From Kappaphycus alvarezii (taxonomy: Eukaryota; Rhodophyta; Florideophyceae; Gigartinales; Solieriaceae): 64,000 nucleotides of DNA. The number at the start of each line of letters is the position of its first letter. Positions within the stretch are counted from its first letter, which is position 1. Both the position numbers and the translations under genes were made by a program. Below the pieces are notes generated by a model. The model had not been told where the DNA came from. It ran no database searches and was given only the letters and a program-made list of their open reading frames with translations. The stretch covers positions 1,116,001-1,180,000 of the forward strand of contig NADL03000007.1 of the NCBI GenBank assembly GCA_002205965.3, in the 5' to 3' direction. Below are positions 1-11,676 of the stretch, piece after piece.

Positions 1-3000
1 TGGGCACGCCCCGCGTGTATAAATAAGGAGCGTATAAATGAACGTAGATGTCATAGCAAGGAACGCTGTCACGATTTCCGCTGCAGTGGAATAGGACCAG
101 TCCTTAGGAAATTTTGTGTCGTTTCATCGTCATAGACTTGTAAAGCCATGTTGTTCGTGACATCGCAAGGATGTTTTGGAAGATTAAATTCCCTTTTTGG
201 GTTGTGAAAATGTCCTTCCTTAGGACTTGGTTTTCTATCAACAGTCTGAACAGAGCACTCAAAAGGCGACAACACCGGAGTTTAAATACCGATTTTTGGG
301 TGCACACCCAAAAGAAACTGCAGGCCGAATTAAAGTAATGTCGAGCCCAGCGAACTTTTCCAGTCAGCCCCATTGAGCTTTCAATTTTCGGCGCCAACCA
401 CCTTTGTCGTGTGACACTCCTAGTGTTTGAAATGAGGAGGAGAAATCCTGAGAAATTTGCGAGCTCGCCTTCGAAGTGGGTCTCTGGACATATTGGTACT
501 TTCAGCAGGTAATGATGATAATTTTCGAGGTCCTCGAAATTTGAAAGACCATCCTTGGAGGATTTAGTATGTGATTTCGGGCCTTTGAAGGCGTGAACTG
601 ATCTCTGTCAATCTTGTTGAAGAAAGGTCTGTTGTCAGAATTCATTAAATCTGACTCGCTCAGTTCCGGTCATACTTTCGGAAGTTTCGATTCACAAAAC
701 ACCCGGCGACGGGTAACCTTTTTAAAAAAGTGGACAACACGCTTTGCTTACCGAAACCTGAAACTTGAAAATTGATCAGTGGAAACTGAATGCCAAGAAG
801 GTGGATACGTAGTGCGAAATAACTTTATATTTTGTTTTAATAACCTATTTTAGTACTCGTTTTTCGAGCCACAAATGTTAGGTGGTGCGTGCCCTATTTT
901 TTGTTAAAAATTTATAGTGCACTGCACAGTAGTTTCTCTATTGCACATGGAACTGGACCACTAAACGGACCTGATATTTGTTTACTTCTTACAAATTAAT
1001 AGAGTGGAATTTGTCCTAAATGACGAGCTCAGCTAACAAGCTTATTTTCCCCATAGTTTGTCCCGATTTCCCACTGTCCTGTTGCTCCAAGGACGAGTAT
1101 TGGTGGCTAAGCCTAATTTTTGTAGCGCATAGGGGGCATAACCTTTTGTATCCTTACTTAATTTTCCTTTTGCTTCTCACAAACCTCTATAGCCATGAGT
1201 TCTAACAACTCTTGAGGTACCACCTTGCAAATAGATTACAGAGAAAGCGGCGTCGAACACAGAGTATTCATTGCTTCACGCAATAAGGAGTGTAACCTCT
1301 CTAGGTCGAGCTCAGTGCATTGCATTACACTTTACGCATCCGAATGTGAACTATTTTTCTGTAGATATTCTGGAAGTCATTCAGTATCAAAAAAACAAGA
1401 ATCTAATTCATCTGCCAATGCATCATAGTTTCCACCAAGAGCAGATTATACGATAAATTTGGACTTTCGACTCGAATAATCTAAGCTGCGACATTCTATC
1501 TGTTGTCAAAAAAAAATGTCATTAAAAAGCTGAATAAAGCTGAATAAGTAGATCATAGTTCGTCTGAGGGGTCGCATCACTATGAATACATCATGGAAAG
1601 ATTTATTTCTTGCTGTTTGGTATGGATGTCATGGTTAATCACCTTATATATTGTATTTGTCCTCATTCAAGAGAAGGTAGAATCTGAGTAGATTTGATTA
1701 TCTGTTACTAAATTAGATTTATTTTTGAATCTCACGATGCCATGTTTAGAATAAGAGTACCAGGATCATGTGGTTAAATCTCAGCAGGATTGTTCGAAAT
1801 TAGATGTCTACTTGAATAGAGTCGAAGTAATCCTTCTAGAGTAGTCGTGATTCAGAATCAACCCAAAATGCTCAAAAAATTTTCAAAGGGTGGTATTTTG
1901 GGGCTTTTTAAGAATCGTTAATGTACAAAATTTCTATACCATTGATTTTTCTTCTTGTTGCAATGTATAGACAGATTAAAATCACATATATCGAGTTGTA
2001 CAACTTGAATATCTCATTCGGACTAATTTTGACAAAAAAAACATGTCAGAGCGGCTTGGCCGTAGACATATGTATATCCGGTCTCAGTAGAACTCTACAC
2101 CGCAGATAAGCTTAAAAAGTATAATTTCTTGAAAAAAGGAAATTCTTCAATGTCGAGAGACAAACAAGCAATCGGGTACACACGTGCTGTATAACTGGCA
2201 TATTGAGGCCAAACAATTATTTTTCCACATCTATCTGCCATTGAATAACACACAGAAGTTTCCTCTTCTGTTTCGTAATCTATCAATTTTCAATTTGATA
2301 AAAAAATTCCATAATTTACATTTGCATTGTTCTATATTCCTACTTTTTGGCTGCAATGACAGACTATTTTTTAAAGGGAATTTACGTCCCCTCCCTTGTT
2401 TTTTCTAAAAGTCTATATTGGTGTCTTAGTCGTCTCTTGCCAGGTAAATTCGGTAATGAGGGACTCTGATGTCAAAAACTCGCCTATACACCAGTTTTTT
2501 GCACACTTGCATGAGGATAAGAGAGCGATTTATTTAGTCGCCGAGATAATTATAATTACCCTAATGAAAATCACAATTTTTCATTTGCGGTACTTGGCCA
2601 AGAAGGATTTATGATGCGCCATGTTTCAACTGATACGACTCCGACGTTATCCATTAGTGCTGTATATAAACCGGCATTTGCACGAAGGCGCGCGCTATAT
2701 ACGACGAAAAACTCTTCATCAGTTAAACTCAGACTACGTTTGTTTGAGTTTTCTAGCTTTACCTGCACTGCGAGTGTAAGGCTGCGACTTTTGTAGCCTA
2801 CAAAGTCCTATATAAAATCACTTCAAGTGAGCGGACTTATACTGTAAACCTTACGTTAGGAAGTACCCATCATATTCAAAGACTGGCCTAGTTTTTCCCC
2901 CAGCTTGTCAAAATACGCAACTACTGTATTATTATTTTTTTGTACAGTTAGTTCTTTCTCTGCTCCTTTATTAAAAACATTCTTCTTATTTTGGCTTTTG

Positions 3001-3779
3001 AAAGGCTTGAAATTCACGTCATTGTATTTTTAAAAATTATTCGGAAATTGTGCATTACTTCCGATTGATACACTACATACGTTATTTTCTAGAACATCTC
3101 GACCGAGAAACATTCCATTGTACAATGGAAATTCATCAGTATATATCAACTAGACATCAGTTGTAATATTAAAGCAATTCAGACCATAGGAAAAGTCGAT
3201 ATCAGCACTCGGTACTGTGACCAGGAACCAGACAGGCTTATGTTTCGGTCTCTGACTTGTATTAAAGGTTTATTTGGTGTCATGAAGAACACTGAGCATA
3301 CCTTGAGGCTCCGGGTGATAGAACTTTCTATGAATTTTTCGTATTTGCGCTGTTGAGAATGACAGCCGACTCTCTGATCACAAACAAGTGACCGGTTAGG
3401 TAGATGTTCATTTGTTCTGAACGTGTACAACATCTCAAAATGGACTGCTAATTGTCCGTGAATTTTAGGTCCAGAAAGTTGTATATCCAGATTGACGAAC
3501 ATGACGACAAAAAAAGGAAAATGAAACTACTGACTTGGATTCGGAAATTGAAAATCACAGCTCCCATAATCGTTCTTAATCTGAATATCTTCTTATGCTT
3601 CCCCAGAAAGCTGTTCAAGTTTGAGTATTTACATTTACATGTCAATTATGGGAACCTGGCCCTTACTTTTCGCGCGCATACTGTATCTAACACAGTATGG
3701 ACCGGCTTTCCTGTCCAGTTCCACTTGTAGTTGCCACGTCTAAGGCCCTTGTGTAACGTCGCTGGCAATTACTTCTGTT
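1..3779. other. AT-rich stretch without a recognised gene
   Basis: I see no protein family here. On the minus strand at 69-397 two overlapping frames look mildly protein-like (a lysine/proline-rich stretch and a cysteine-rich stretch), but neither matches anything I know and both are short. Overlapping opposite-strand frames at 3179-3730 cannot both be real and neither is convincing. An 18-bp perfect palindrome with half-site TTCCATTGT lies at 3113-3130, and an inverted pair ATACTGT/ACAGTAT lies near 3680-3700. Confidence 0.5.
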
Positions 3780-4400
3780 CCTTTAAATATACCTTTATTT
3801 TAGTAATTAATGCAGGAAAAATTAGCTGAAAGTGCCACAGTAGGTGGCACTTCTACTACTTAGTTCACCGACCTTGGCCGCCCCACAGTAATCAACAACT
3901 ACCCCCCGATCCAAAGGCTACCTTTTTACTTCTGTGACCGGAGTAGTCCGGAAGTTCGAAGCCAACTAGGATTCCTAGCTAGTGACCAGGAATCCCAGGG
4001 CTGCACTGGCTCACTATAGCTAGATCTATCTAGCGTGCGACGGAAGTAGTCGGCGCTACCCTTTTTGCTAACCCTTTCAGGCGCTACCCTTTTTGCTAAC
4101 CCTTTCAGGCGCTCCCGGAGTAGGATTGCGTACCCTTTCCTTTACCCACCTTTTCCCCTTTTCCTCTTTATTTTCCATACTCTTACCCCTTTTTCCCATC
4201 CTTTCTAACCCTGGAGAAATTTCCGGTGGACCTTAGGGCATCCTCGTACCTTCTGAGCGCGACCTACAGTCGCTCTACCCTGCTAACCCACTTAGGTGTC
4301 TAGGACTCCTACACTCGTCTCCCGAAGAAGCTTTGCTTCTAAAACCACAACCGTGTTTGATCTATTTAAGGGTCCATATTACTACATAAATTCCTGCGAC
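3780..4400. repeat. CT-rich, palindrome-rich block, possible LTR remnant
   Basis: This block differs from its AT-rich surroundings. It is pyrimidine-rich (4130-4210 is almost only C and T) and packed with inverted repeats: AGTGCCAC/GTGGCACT at 3831-3838 and 3844-3851, GGATTCCT/AGGAATCC at 3969-3976 and 3988-3995, and CCGGAGTAGTCCGG-like symmetry near 3940. It also carries the tandem duplication at 4052-4113. The style resembles the interior of the 1,000-bp insertion at 18355-19354, which suggests a retroelement LTR or leader. I could not define ends or a target duplication. Confidence 0.3.
4052..4113. repeat. 28-bp tandem duplication
   Basis: Two perfect adjacent copies of a 28-bp unit beginning GGCGCTACCCTTTTTGC (4052-4079 and 4080-4107) are followed by the first 6 bases of a third copy. 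Perfect identity suggests a recent duplication. Confidence 0.9.
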
Positions 4401-7400
4401 ATGCTCTGCTGCCCATTAATAGCCAGTAGAAGCCGATGAAAGGTGTTTTTCATTGCGGACGCTCCCTCTATGAAAGATTTCAGCTTGCCATGGCATCTGA
4501 GTAATTATTATTTAGACCATTTTTAATGCAGTGGAAGTTTACGTTCCCCCGCTCACTATTTTGCTAAATCAGAGGGACTTCAGGCATTTTTTAACCTTTT
4601 TTCTCATACAGAAGACTTTCAATCAAATTATTTTTGTCCCTTATACTGTTTAAATGCCTGTTTGTATCTATCTGCAAAAAATAGGTACAAAACTTTAGAA
4701 TTGTATTGGTGGATGTACAAATAGGAAATTTTTGCGTTGGGTTTATGTTATGCTGGCGACAGATCTGCGGTAGTCATCAAAATATTACTATCTGTACTCC
4801 CCTAAATACAATCCCTCTACTCTTACCTGTAATCGAAAAACTCCCAACTGTCAAGTTTCTGTCTTTAAGCACATTGTGTCTCCCCTAATATCACTAAAGT
4901 CAACGATTCCACTTCCAAAAGGCGGAAATTTTTTAATGCCAGTGGACTTTTTATTCTATATCATGCTCCTTCTGTAGCCCCACTGCATTGCTTTTTCACA
5001 TCTCAAATTCTTATTACCCCGACTCTACAAAATTCTCAATTTTCAACATCTCAATCGGTACAAGGCCGCCCCTTCGGACTCACTATCTCTCAAATTTTTG
5101 AAAACCAGCTTAAATTTTACCCGGTCACACTATTTTATCCGTAAAGATCATCTGTAAAAGCACCTATTCTTTATGATATCAATATATTTGTGGCTCAAAT
5201 TCATACTACAGAGAAATTAAAAATCTAATAAGAATGGCGCTAATACTGCAAAACTCAAGGAGAATTCGAGTTATGTTTTGAAGGAAAGGGGATAGTTTTT
5301 CTGTCTTGAAGAGAATAAATGGCAACAGTAAAACTGATTTATATCTAAAGGAAGGCCTAATCCGAAAAAGACAGTTGTGGTTACTTTGCTTATGATAACT
5401 CGTCTTCTCGATATATGGTACACATATATCGAGCAGAGTTCGGTGGTGTCCACGCCATAATTAGAGATGAGACAGAGTAATACACCCTTATAATAAGGTA
5501 TCAGTTCTGGGGAAACCAAATCGTCCTAAGCGACACAAAGATCTAACTCATACTTGACCAGTTAAGATGAAGATAGCCTCGAAAATGAGAATCTTGTCTC
5601 AAACAGCAATATTTATTCCTAGATGTTCACGATTATTCATAGTCGCAAATAATTGATCATTTTGAAACCTGAACATCATCCTCCCGAGACACTATGAAAT
5701 GCTTTTGTCTCGATTTAAAGTGCTAATAAGGTAGATAAGGAACCCTTAGGAATACGATTTCTGAGTCGCGCGAGAGGTGAACTATCCATATGCGAGTTTC
5801 CCTAAAACGTACTAATTTCACTGACCTCGCCTTTTGCGTCACTTTAGTCATAATATGTATTTCGAATTGCGAAGAAAATTTTTGAGTTTGAACGCCTCAT
5901 TTGTCAGTCTCAATGTTTCCAGCTTCTTTTTGAGCACTAGATATCTGTTATCATGGCGTCTCTGGTCATTTAGTCCTTTTTCAATAAAAAGTATCGATAG
6001 AACTAAATATATCTGATTTTTAAGTCAAAATCCGACGTTTTACCAGAAAAAAGATAAAGGCAAGATCTCACAACATATTTAATTTTAGATGGACTGAGTT
6101 ACTTACGTGTTAAACAGAATATCTATAAGTTGTACTAGAAAAGCCACTAGATATGATAATGAAATGATAAACGGGATAAGAAGCTCAAAGTTCCGAATTG
6201 AGTGAAAGTAAAACAGACAGGAATAAAAAGCTACATGTACGGAGTCTGAGGTAGCTTTGTCAGAAACGACACATGAAGCGAGCTATACATGTGCAAAAAT
6301 GTGCAAAAATGTCCAAAAATTTCACTTTTTGTTTCGCATTTCATGTTATTCATTGATCTGATGAGCAAAAAGTTGAAACCTGTAATATTCCTCCTCTTTT
6401 GATTTTGGTGGAGTTTATATCAACGACAACATGATTTAGACTAATTCTGAAATGATATGGAATATCACAACAGTGAAATTATGAAGAATAAATGGACTTA
6501 TCATAGCGGAAAATAATCAGTTAATTAACCTATCGTATATTTTCGATCCTATTTTGGAACTTAATTTACTTCAAATTTGTAGAATATATTCTCTTATCTT
6601 AATTTTACCGTTTTGCAACTCATGGGTGATTTCCGTAGAGTAATATATATTTAATGTTATACATGTTGTAATAAAATCAAGTATTTGGAAGATATTTGCC
6701 TGATATTCGCTTCTTTAAAAAATATTACAAAATATTAAAAATTTCAAAAAATAATTTTGTTCGAGGTTGCAGCGAGAGAGTAGTAACACGCACTGTATCT
6801 TTTTGCCGTCTATAATTGAACAAAGTCTTTTCCCATAGACTTTCTCTTCCCAGAGTTCCAATAATGAGAACATCGACGGCCCGTTGTGAGAAAAAATGTT
6901 TACGTAGGAAATAATTATCAAAAATGACTTTGGAGAAAAAGACCAACAAATGATATATTATCAAGGCACGGATGTGACAAAATAAAAGAAGATACAGGAA
7001 AGGAGTTTTGAAAAGGAATATATAAGCTCATAATTTACGCTTAATATGGTCATTTTCGTATTAAACTTTATTGAATATTCAGAGTCTTTCACAATGCAAG
7101 GGATTACACCGTTATTATAGGAATTAAATCAAAAAAATTCATTAATTTACTGAAGGAATCCTGTGACTTTTTGCAAATGATTTTTTTCTAAAAAAGTCAC
7201 TCTGGAAAGCACCAAAAATTCTCCACTACCAGGGAGCGATGCGAAGTCTATTATGCAATGTTTTAGTCGGAAAAATTCATGTAGAGATCTACTCATAGCC
7301 ACATATCCCAGCGTATAAATAACACATTATCCCTCTGCAGCCCACAATCCGACCCACAATCCGAACATTAACCCTTACTTAACATGCCAGACAATTTTTC

Positions 7401-7836
7401 TACACCTTGAACCTCCTTTAACGGCCGCCAACATGCTGCGAAAGCATATATTGTAAGCCAAAAATCCTACCCTACCACTCTGATATCTGCGCTATTTCCC
7501 TCCACACACCCGCCCTTTCAGCCACGCGGGAAACTGGTGCACATTTTCACGCACCATTCAGTAATTTCATTGAATTATGACTAGAAGACGGATGTAGAGC
7601 AGCCAACTTAACCTAAATCGACTCGCGCCGCTCAATCATAAGGGGCATTTTATGCCGTAGCTACGACCAATCCCTCGGAGCTACCCTGCACGCTTCGAAA
7701 TAGAGTTGGACAGTCCGGATTTTAAGATTATTTCAACATAGAACAAGAAGTAAAATTGCCAGCACAAAAGTAAACGCTTGTTTTCGGAAAGTCAATGCCA
7801 GTCGTACTCAAAAGAAATACATAATACGGAACAAAG
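4401..7836. other. AT-rich stretch without a recognised gene
   Basis: Only short, overlapping, compositionally AT-driven frames are present. The minus-strand frames at 6715-6964 and 5271-5519 have no recognisable motif. I see no RNA gene and no extended repeat. Confidence 0.5.
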
Positions 7837-8178
7837 ATGAAAGATTTCATGAGGAATCTCGCAGTCTCTATTCATTATTTAAGGTGGTGCCTCTTATCTT
7901 GTGAAAAAAATCAACAAAAGCCATCTCCCAAACCATTACGTGAACGTATCAACAGGCTGGCTGATAGTCCCCGTTTAGCTTCAAAGGCCACTTTCTCTCT
8001 TTCTGAAATTGCTAAGATCATAACCAAGAAGTATATGCTTACGGATGACCTCATCTCAGAGATGGATGAGCAATCAGAAGCCGTGAAGAAGAGAATGGTG
8101 GAAAACAGAAGCAGAAGGGCCTCATTTGAAGCCGATGTTGTAGGGGGAAAGATCACTAAAAGCCCTCTGAAGAAGTAA
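7837..8178 (+). CDS. unknown basic protein, 113 aa
   Basis: I do not recognise this frame. It starts at ATG 7837 after an A-rich leader and runs uninterrupted to TAA at 8176-8178. After a first third that looks less protein-like, residues 30-113 are strongly charged and evenly coded, with a serine/lysine/glutamate-rich composition (segments such as SLSEIAKIITKKY and SEAVKKRMVENRSRR) and a basic C-terminus ending SPLKK. That region is probably helical. There is no signal peptide or membrane segment. The neighbourhood is empty for kilobases on both sides, so context gives no hint. It could be the last exon of a larger gene or a fragment of an element gag. The opposite-strand frame over the same bases is hydrophobic and is probably its shadow. 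Confidence 0.35.
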   Translation: MKDFMRNLAVSIHYLRWCLLSCEKNQQKPSPKPLRERINRLADSPRLASKATFSLSEIAKIITKKYMLTDDLISEMDEQSEAVKKRMVENRSRRASFEADVVGGKITKSPLKK

Positions 8179-9770
8179 AAGGATAATGGTAGTTATGGGT
8201 GCGAGGCGAGAAAGCGTAGGAAGAAATACAAGAAAAGCTGTTTGGTTAAATTTAGGTAGTATGACGCTCATGTTTTACATTATTTACAACTTAGTCTAGA
8301 AATTGATGAGAAAACGCTAAAAGAAGAAGGGAGCCTTTCGTGTGGGAAGCGAAAAGCACGTAACGACGAAGCTCGGCTTGAATGATATCAGCCTTTTGCT
8401 GTATGAGGGGAAGTTATATAGAAAATTGGGGCTGAAAAGCCAAGAAATAGAATAGAAAGGGACAGTGTGTGGAAATAATCAAGACGATAAATCTCTTAGA
8501 TGAGCTCATGATGAAGTTGGCTTAGATCATTACGACTCCGTCCGGTTTTATTTGCCTCGGAAGTTTCAAAGAAAGCTAAGTAATTACAAAAGCGGTTGGA
8601 AACCATGTTTTTGCGTTCAGAGGACTATTTAGATACTAAAGTAAAGAGCGAGCCTCAAACTGGAAATATGTAGCAGAAGCAGAGGTCACGACCTCTATCT
8701 TTTTCTGGTCCAAAAGAATCCGTATACAAACCCATGTAGAGTGAAAGTAATTTGGTATATCAAACAATTCATACGCTTCTGATCTTAGTATACTTCCCTC
8801 TGGTTTACATGATGACCGCCACTGCCGCATATGTCAATCTTAATGTAATCAATAAACCCGAATAAGCTTTCCTAAGGTTTTAATTTCACGAAAAGTTTTT
8901 CTGCGTACTTCATTTCCGGATAGCGCACTAGCTGTGCTGATATCTCGAGCAAGTAGCTCTTCTATTCAAAAAGAATATTCCCATAAATGACATAAATTCC
9001 AGTCAAATTTCTTATGCACATCTCGAACTCTATTTTCAGAGGTTCCCATCGGATAGAAGTACTAAGATTCAGCAATGAAACATCAAAAGCCCTGATTTGG
9101 TCGCTATTGTAATGTTTTTGTTTGTCAGTTACTCTTTTAAGGCAAATAGACAGCGAAGAAACGTGATATTGTAGTGTCATTACCTTTACTTTTTCAAACA
9201 CTTCGACTCCGAAAGCGCATTTAGGTTGAATAGATTACAGAAAGCTGGCTTGCTTCGCTGGTTGATTAGGGTTATTCAGCGGTAAAATACAGTTACTCTC
9301 TGCTAGATAATCAAATTATCTTCGTGCTCAATGTGTAGAATCAAACCGCGGCGCAACGATGGCTTTTTTGCCTTTGCATTTGTCCATAACTTTTCTGACG
9401 ATGTTGTTTTGTTGTCCAAATGAGTAAGAAGAGGGTATTAGGGTGCTGATGGGGAACTAGCCAGGACGGCGAGGGGCAGAGGGTGATATTGAGTAAAACG
9501 AGTCGGAGAGGTCCGATGGTGAAAACTTTTCATAGTATGTCTGCAGGAAGCGCTTCAGGGCTACATATTTACAATGTCATTTCAAGTCCTTGTACTCACT
9601 CGCTAAACACAGAGGCCCCAGAACGGAACTGTTCCTACATTTTTCAATTTACGAAATCATGAAAATAGGTATCTGAATGGCATCAATACTGCATTACTTG
9701 TACTCTACTTTCTTCTGAACATGTGCCCAAGGTTGTGGGTTTCGAGAAAACCGCATACGCGATCGGCTTT
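8179..9770. other. Stretch without a recognised gene
   Basis: Two short minus-strand frames (8636-8830 and 8962-9201) have fairly protein-like composition but no family signature. I do not call them as genes. No repeats or RNA genes are seen. Confidence 0.45.
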
Positions 9771-9830
9771 TATAACACTGAGATCCGCATGATAACACTG
9801 AGATCCGCACGATAACACTGAGATCCGCAC
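9771..9830. repeat. 20-bp tandem repeat, three copies
   Basis: Three adjacent 20-bp units (9771-9790, 9791-9810, 9811-9830), consensus GATAACACTGAGATCCGCAC, differ at only one or two bases. A related word (GATCGGCTTTTAT and GATCAGCTTTATAT) flanks the array on each side, as if a larger unit had been duplicated first. Confidence 0.9.
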
Positions 9831-11676
9831 GATCAGCTTTATATTACTGAGATCCTCAGTGGTGTGAAGTCGATCTTGGGGATCTCCTTCGTAATATACT
9901 TTCTCAAATTGAAACTATCGTCTAAATCTGTTGCTAAAAATCTTCTTGTAGAGGGTCAGGGATTTTTCATACATTTGGATTAATTTGTTTCTCTCCGTAT
10001 CGTGATTGAGTTGTGTATTCTGGCATTGTCAAAAAGTTTGGGTACAGGGTATCGTTGGCCATTATTTTCCGCGGTCAACTCCTTCAGTCATTTTACCTCG
10101 GGATAATATAACCCGAAAACAATTAAAGCTGCTATGGATAACCTTTCATGTTGAAAACTCAATACCCTGGTCCCGTATTTCCGCCGCGCAAGGCGAACTG
10201 TTACTCGAAAGGGAAAGGATTTGTAAGATTTTGTAATTTTATTGCTTCGTTACACCTAAAAGGGTTTATCCCTTTCTGTGTATGGGTAGACTTTGGCGGG
10301 TTATGCGTGAGCATGAATACTTAAGGGCCTTACTTGTGCAGACATTTTTTAATCTATAGAGGGAAAATATATTGTAACTACGGTTGACAGAAGTCTTTTC
10401 ATATGCCTGTAACTCGCCAAAAGAATGTTGCGTTAACAATGCTTTAGCGGATTGTAGTTAAATATAGGACCGTAATAGATTACTCTTAGGTCTTACTGCT
10501 TATGTACCTGTAATGTTAGAACCGTGCAGTTCTAGGCCAGATGAGCGATAAGAAGCCTGCTTGCGGTCCAACACCCGCCTCCGAAGGCATATCAGGAATA
10601 GACTGAAGGCAATGCATTGGACCATTACCTTTCAATGAACCAGTAAATGATTTTTTCCTTTTTTGTTGGAGACAAATGTTAGCTCTAATACAATAACGTC
10701 ATGTGTAAAAGGCTGGAAGCATGAAGGTTTACTTTGATGTGCACCACAGTAATCTGTACAGTACACTGTCGTGTACCTGGGCAAAGGCGTTCGATGGAAG
10801 TTTTAAGTTTGGCTTTGCTAGAGCAGGGCACGAAGCCACCACCAAAAGTCTAGAACGGCACCAAAAGTCTAGAACGGTTTCAGTTTCTTCGGCCCAGATT
10901 TCGACATTTGGTTGATCTAGATTTGATGTCTTTTTGAATTTGGAGGGTGCACCGAATTAAAGTGGAAGAAAAGTTTTCTGTTAAAATTTGTCGGTCAATT
11001 ATAATATTGCTGCGTCTCAAGCCTGGGAAAAAAAATTATTACTGTAATCGAAATGACACGAGTCTAGGCCCGACTGGAGCGTAGCTGTGCCTGTAGGGTT
11101 GTACAATACAACCCTACAGCTTACAACTGGTACTGTAAGGCATCAGGGAAAATTAATTTCAAAATTAATTTGCAGCTTCAGTAGAGACTTGGAGCGTAGA
11201 GTTTAGCAAGAATTGAAAAGGGGACAGTCTACGGTATTGTGCTGTGCTTTGCTGTGCTACGGCAGGATGGAATTCATCTGGAACAATTGTGTGTGTCTCG
11301 CCATGGTCACGGCGCTCCTGGCGAAATACCCTCGGGCCCAGTATTGTGTAGATCTAGTTTAGTGTTATACGTGTACTTGCAGTAACTTTACAGCACACTT
11401 GTAATTAATCTCTTCCCAGCTATGATTTGTAATCTGTAATGATAGACTCCGATGTAGTGCGCGCCCCCGCTGCACTACAGTACGCTACAGGACTTGCAGT
11501 AAAACATTAGGCTTTTACGGTAGTAGGCTTGCAGGCCAACGTAAAATTGCTTAAAAAATTCGGCAAGAAAACAGATGCTCGGTACGATTGATGAAGTACT
11601 GTGCAGTACAGCTCTGCGTTGTTCATTTTTATAATTTTAAAACTGGAGATGATAATCCTCGGAAAGCGTAAAATGA
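9831..11676. other. Intergenic region upstream of the amine oxidase
   Basis: No convincing gene. A 76-aa plus frame at 10006-10236 and a 64-aa plus frame at 10721-10915 lack family motifs. From about 10.7 kb onward the stretch is rich in TACTGTA/TACAGTA words (for example 11133, 11465 and 11596-11609) and carries the hairpin at 11091-11119. It directly precedes the GC-rich amine oxidase island, so regulatory sequence may be here, but no promoter can be defined. Confidence 0.4.
11091..11119. repeat. Perfect 13-bp hairpin
   Basis: CTGTAGGGTTGTA at 11091-11103 is followed by a 3-base loop and its exact reverse complement at 11107-11119. There is no following T-tract and no adjacent gene end, so its role is unknown. 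Confidence 0.9.

Noticed and set aside
9771..9830. CRISPR-like array of 20-bp repeats
   Set aside because: Units are directly adjacent with no spacers, and the window is eukaryotic. It is a simple tandem repeat.
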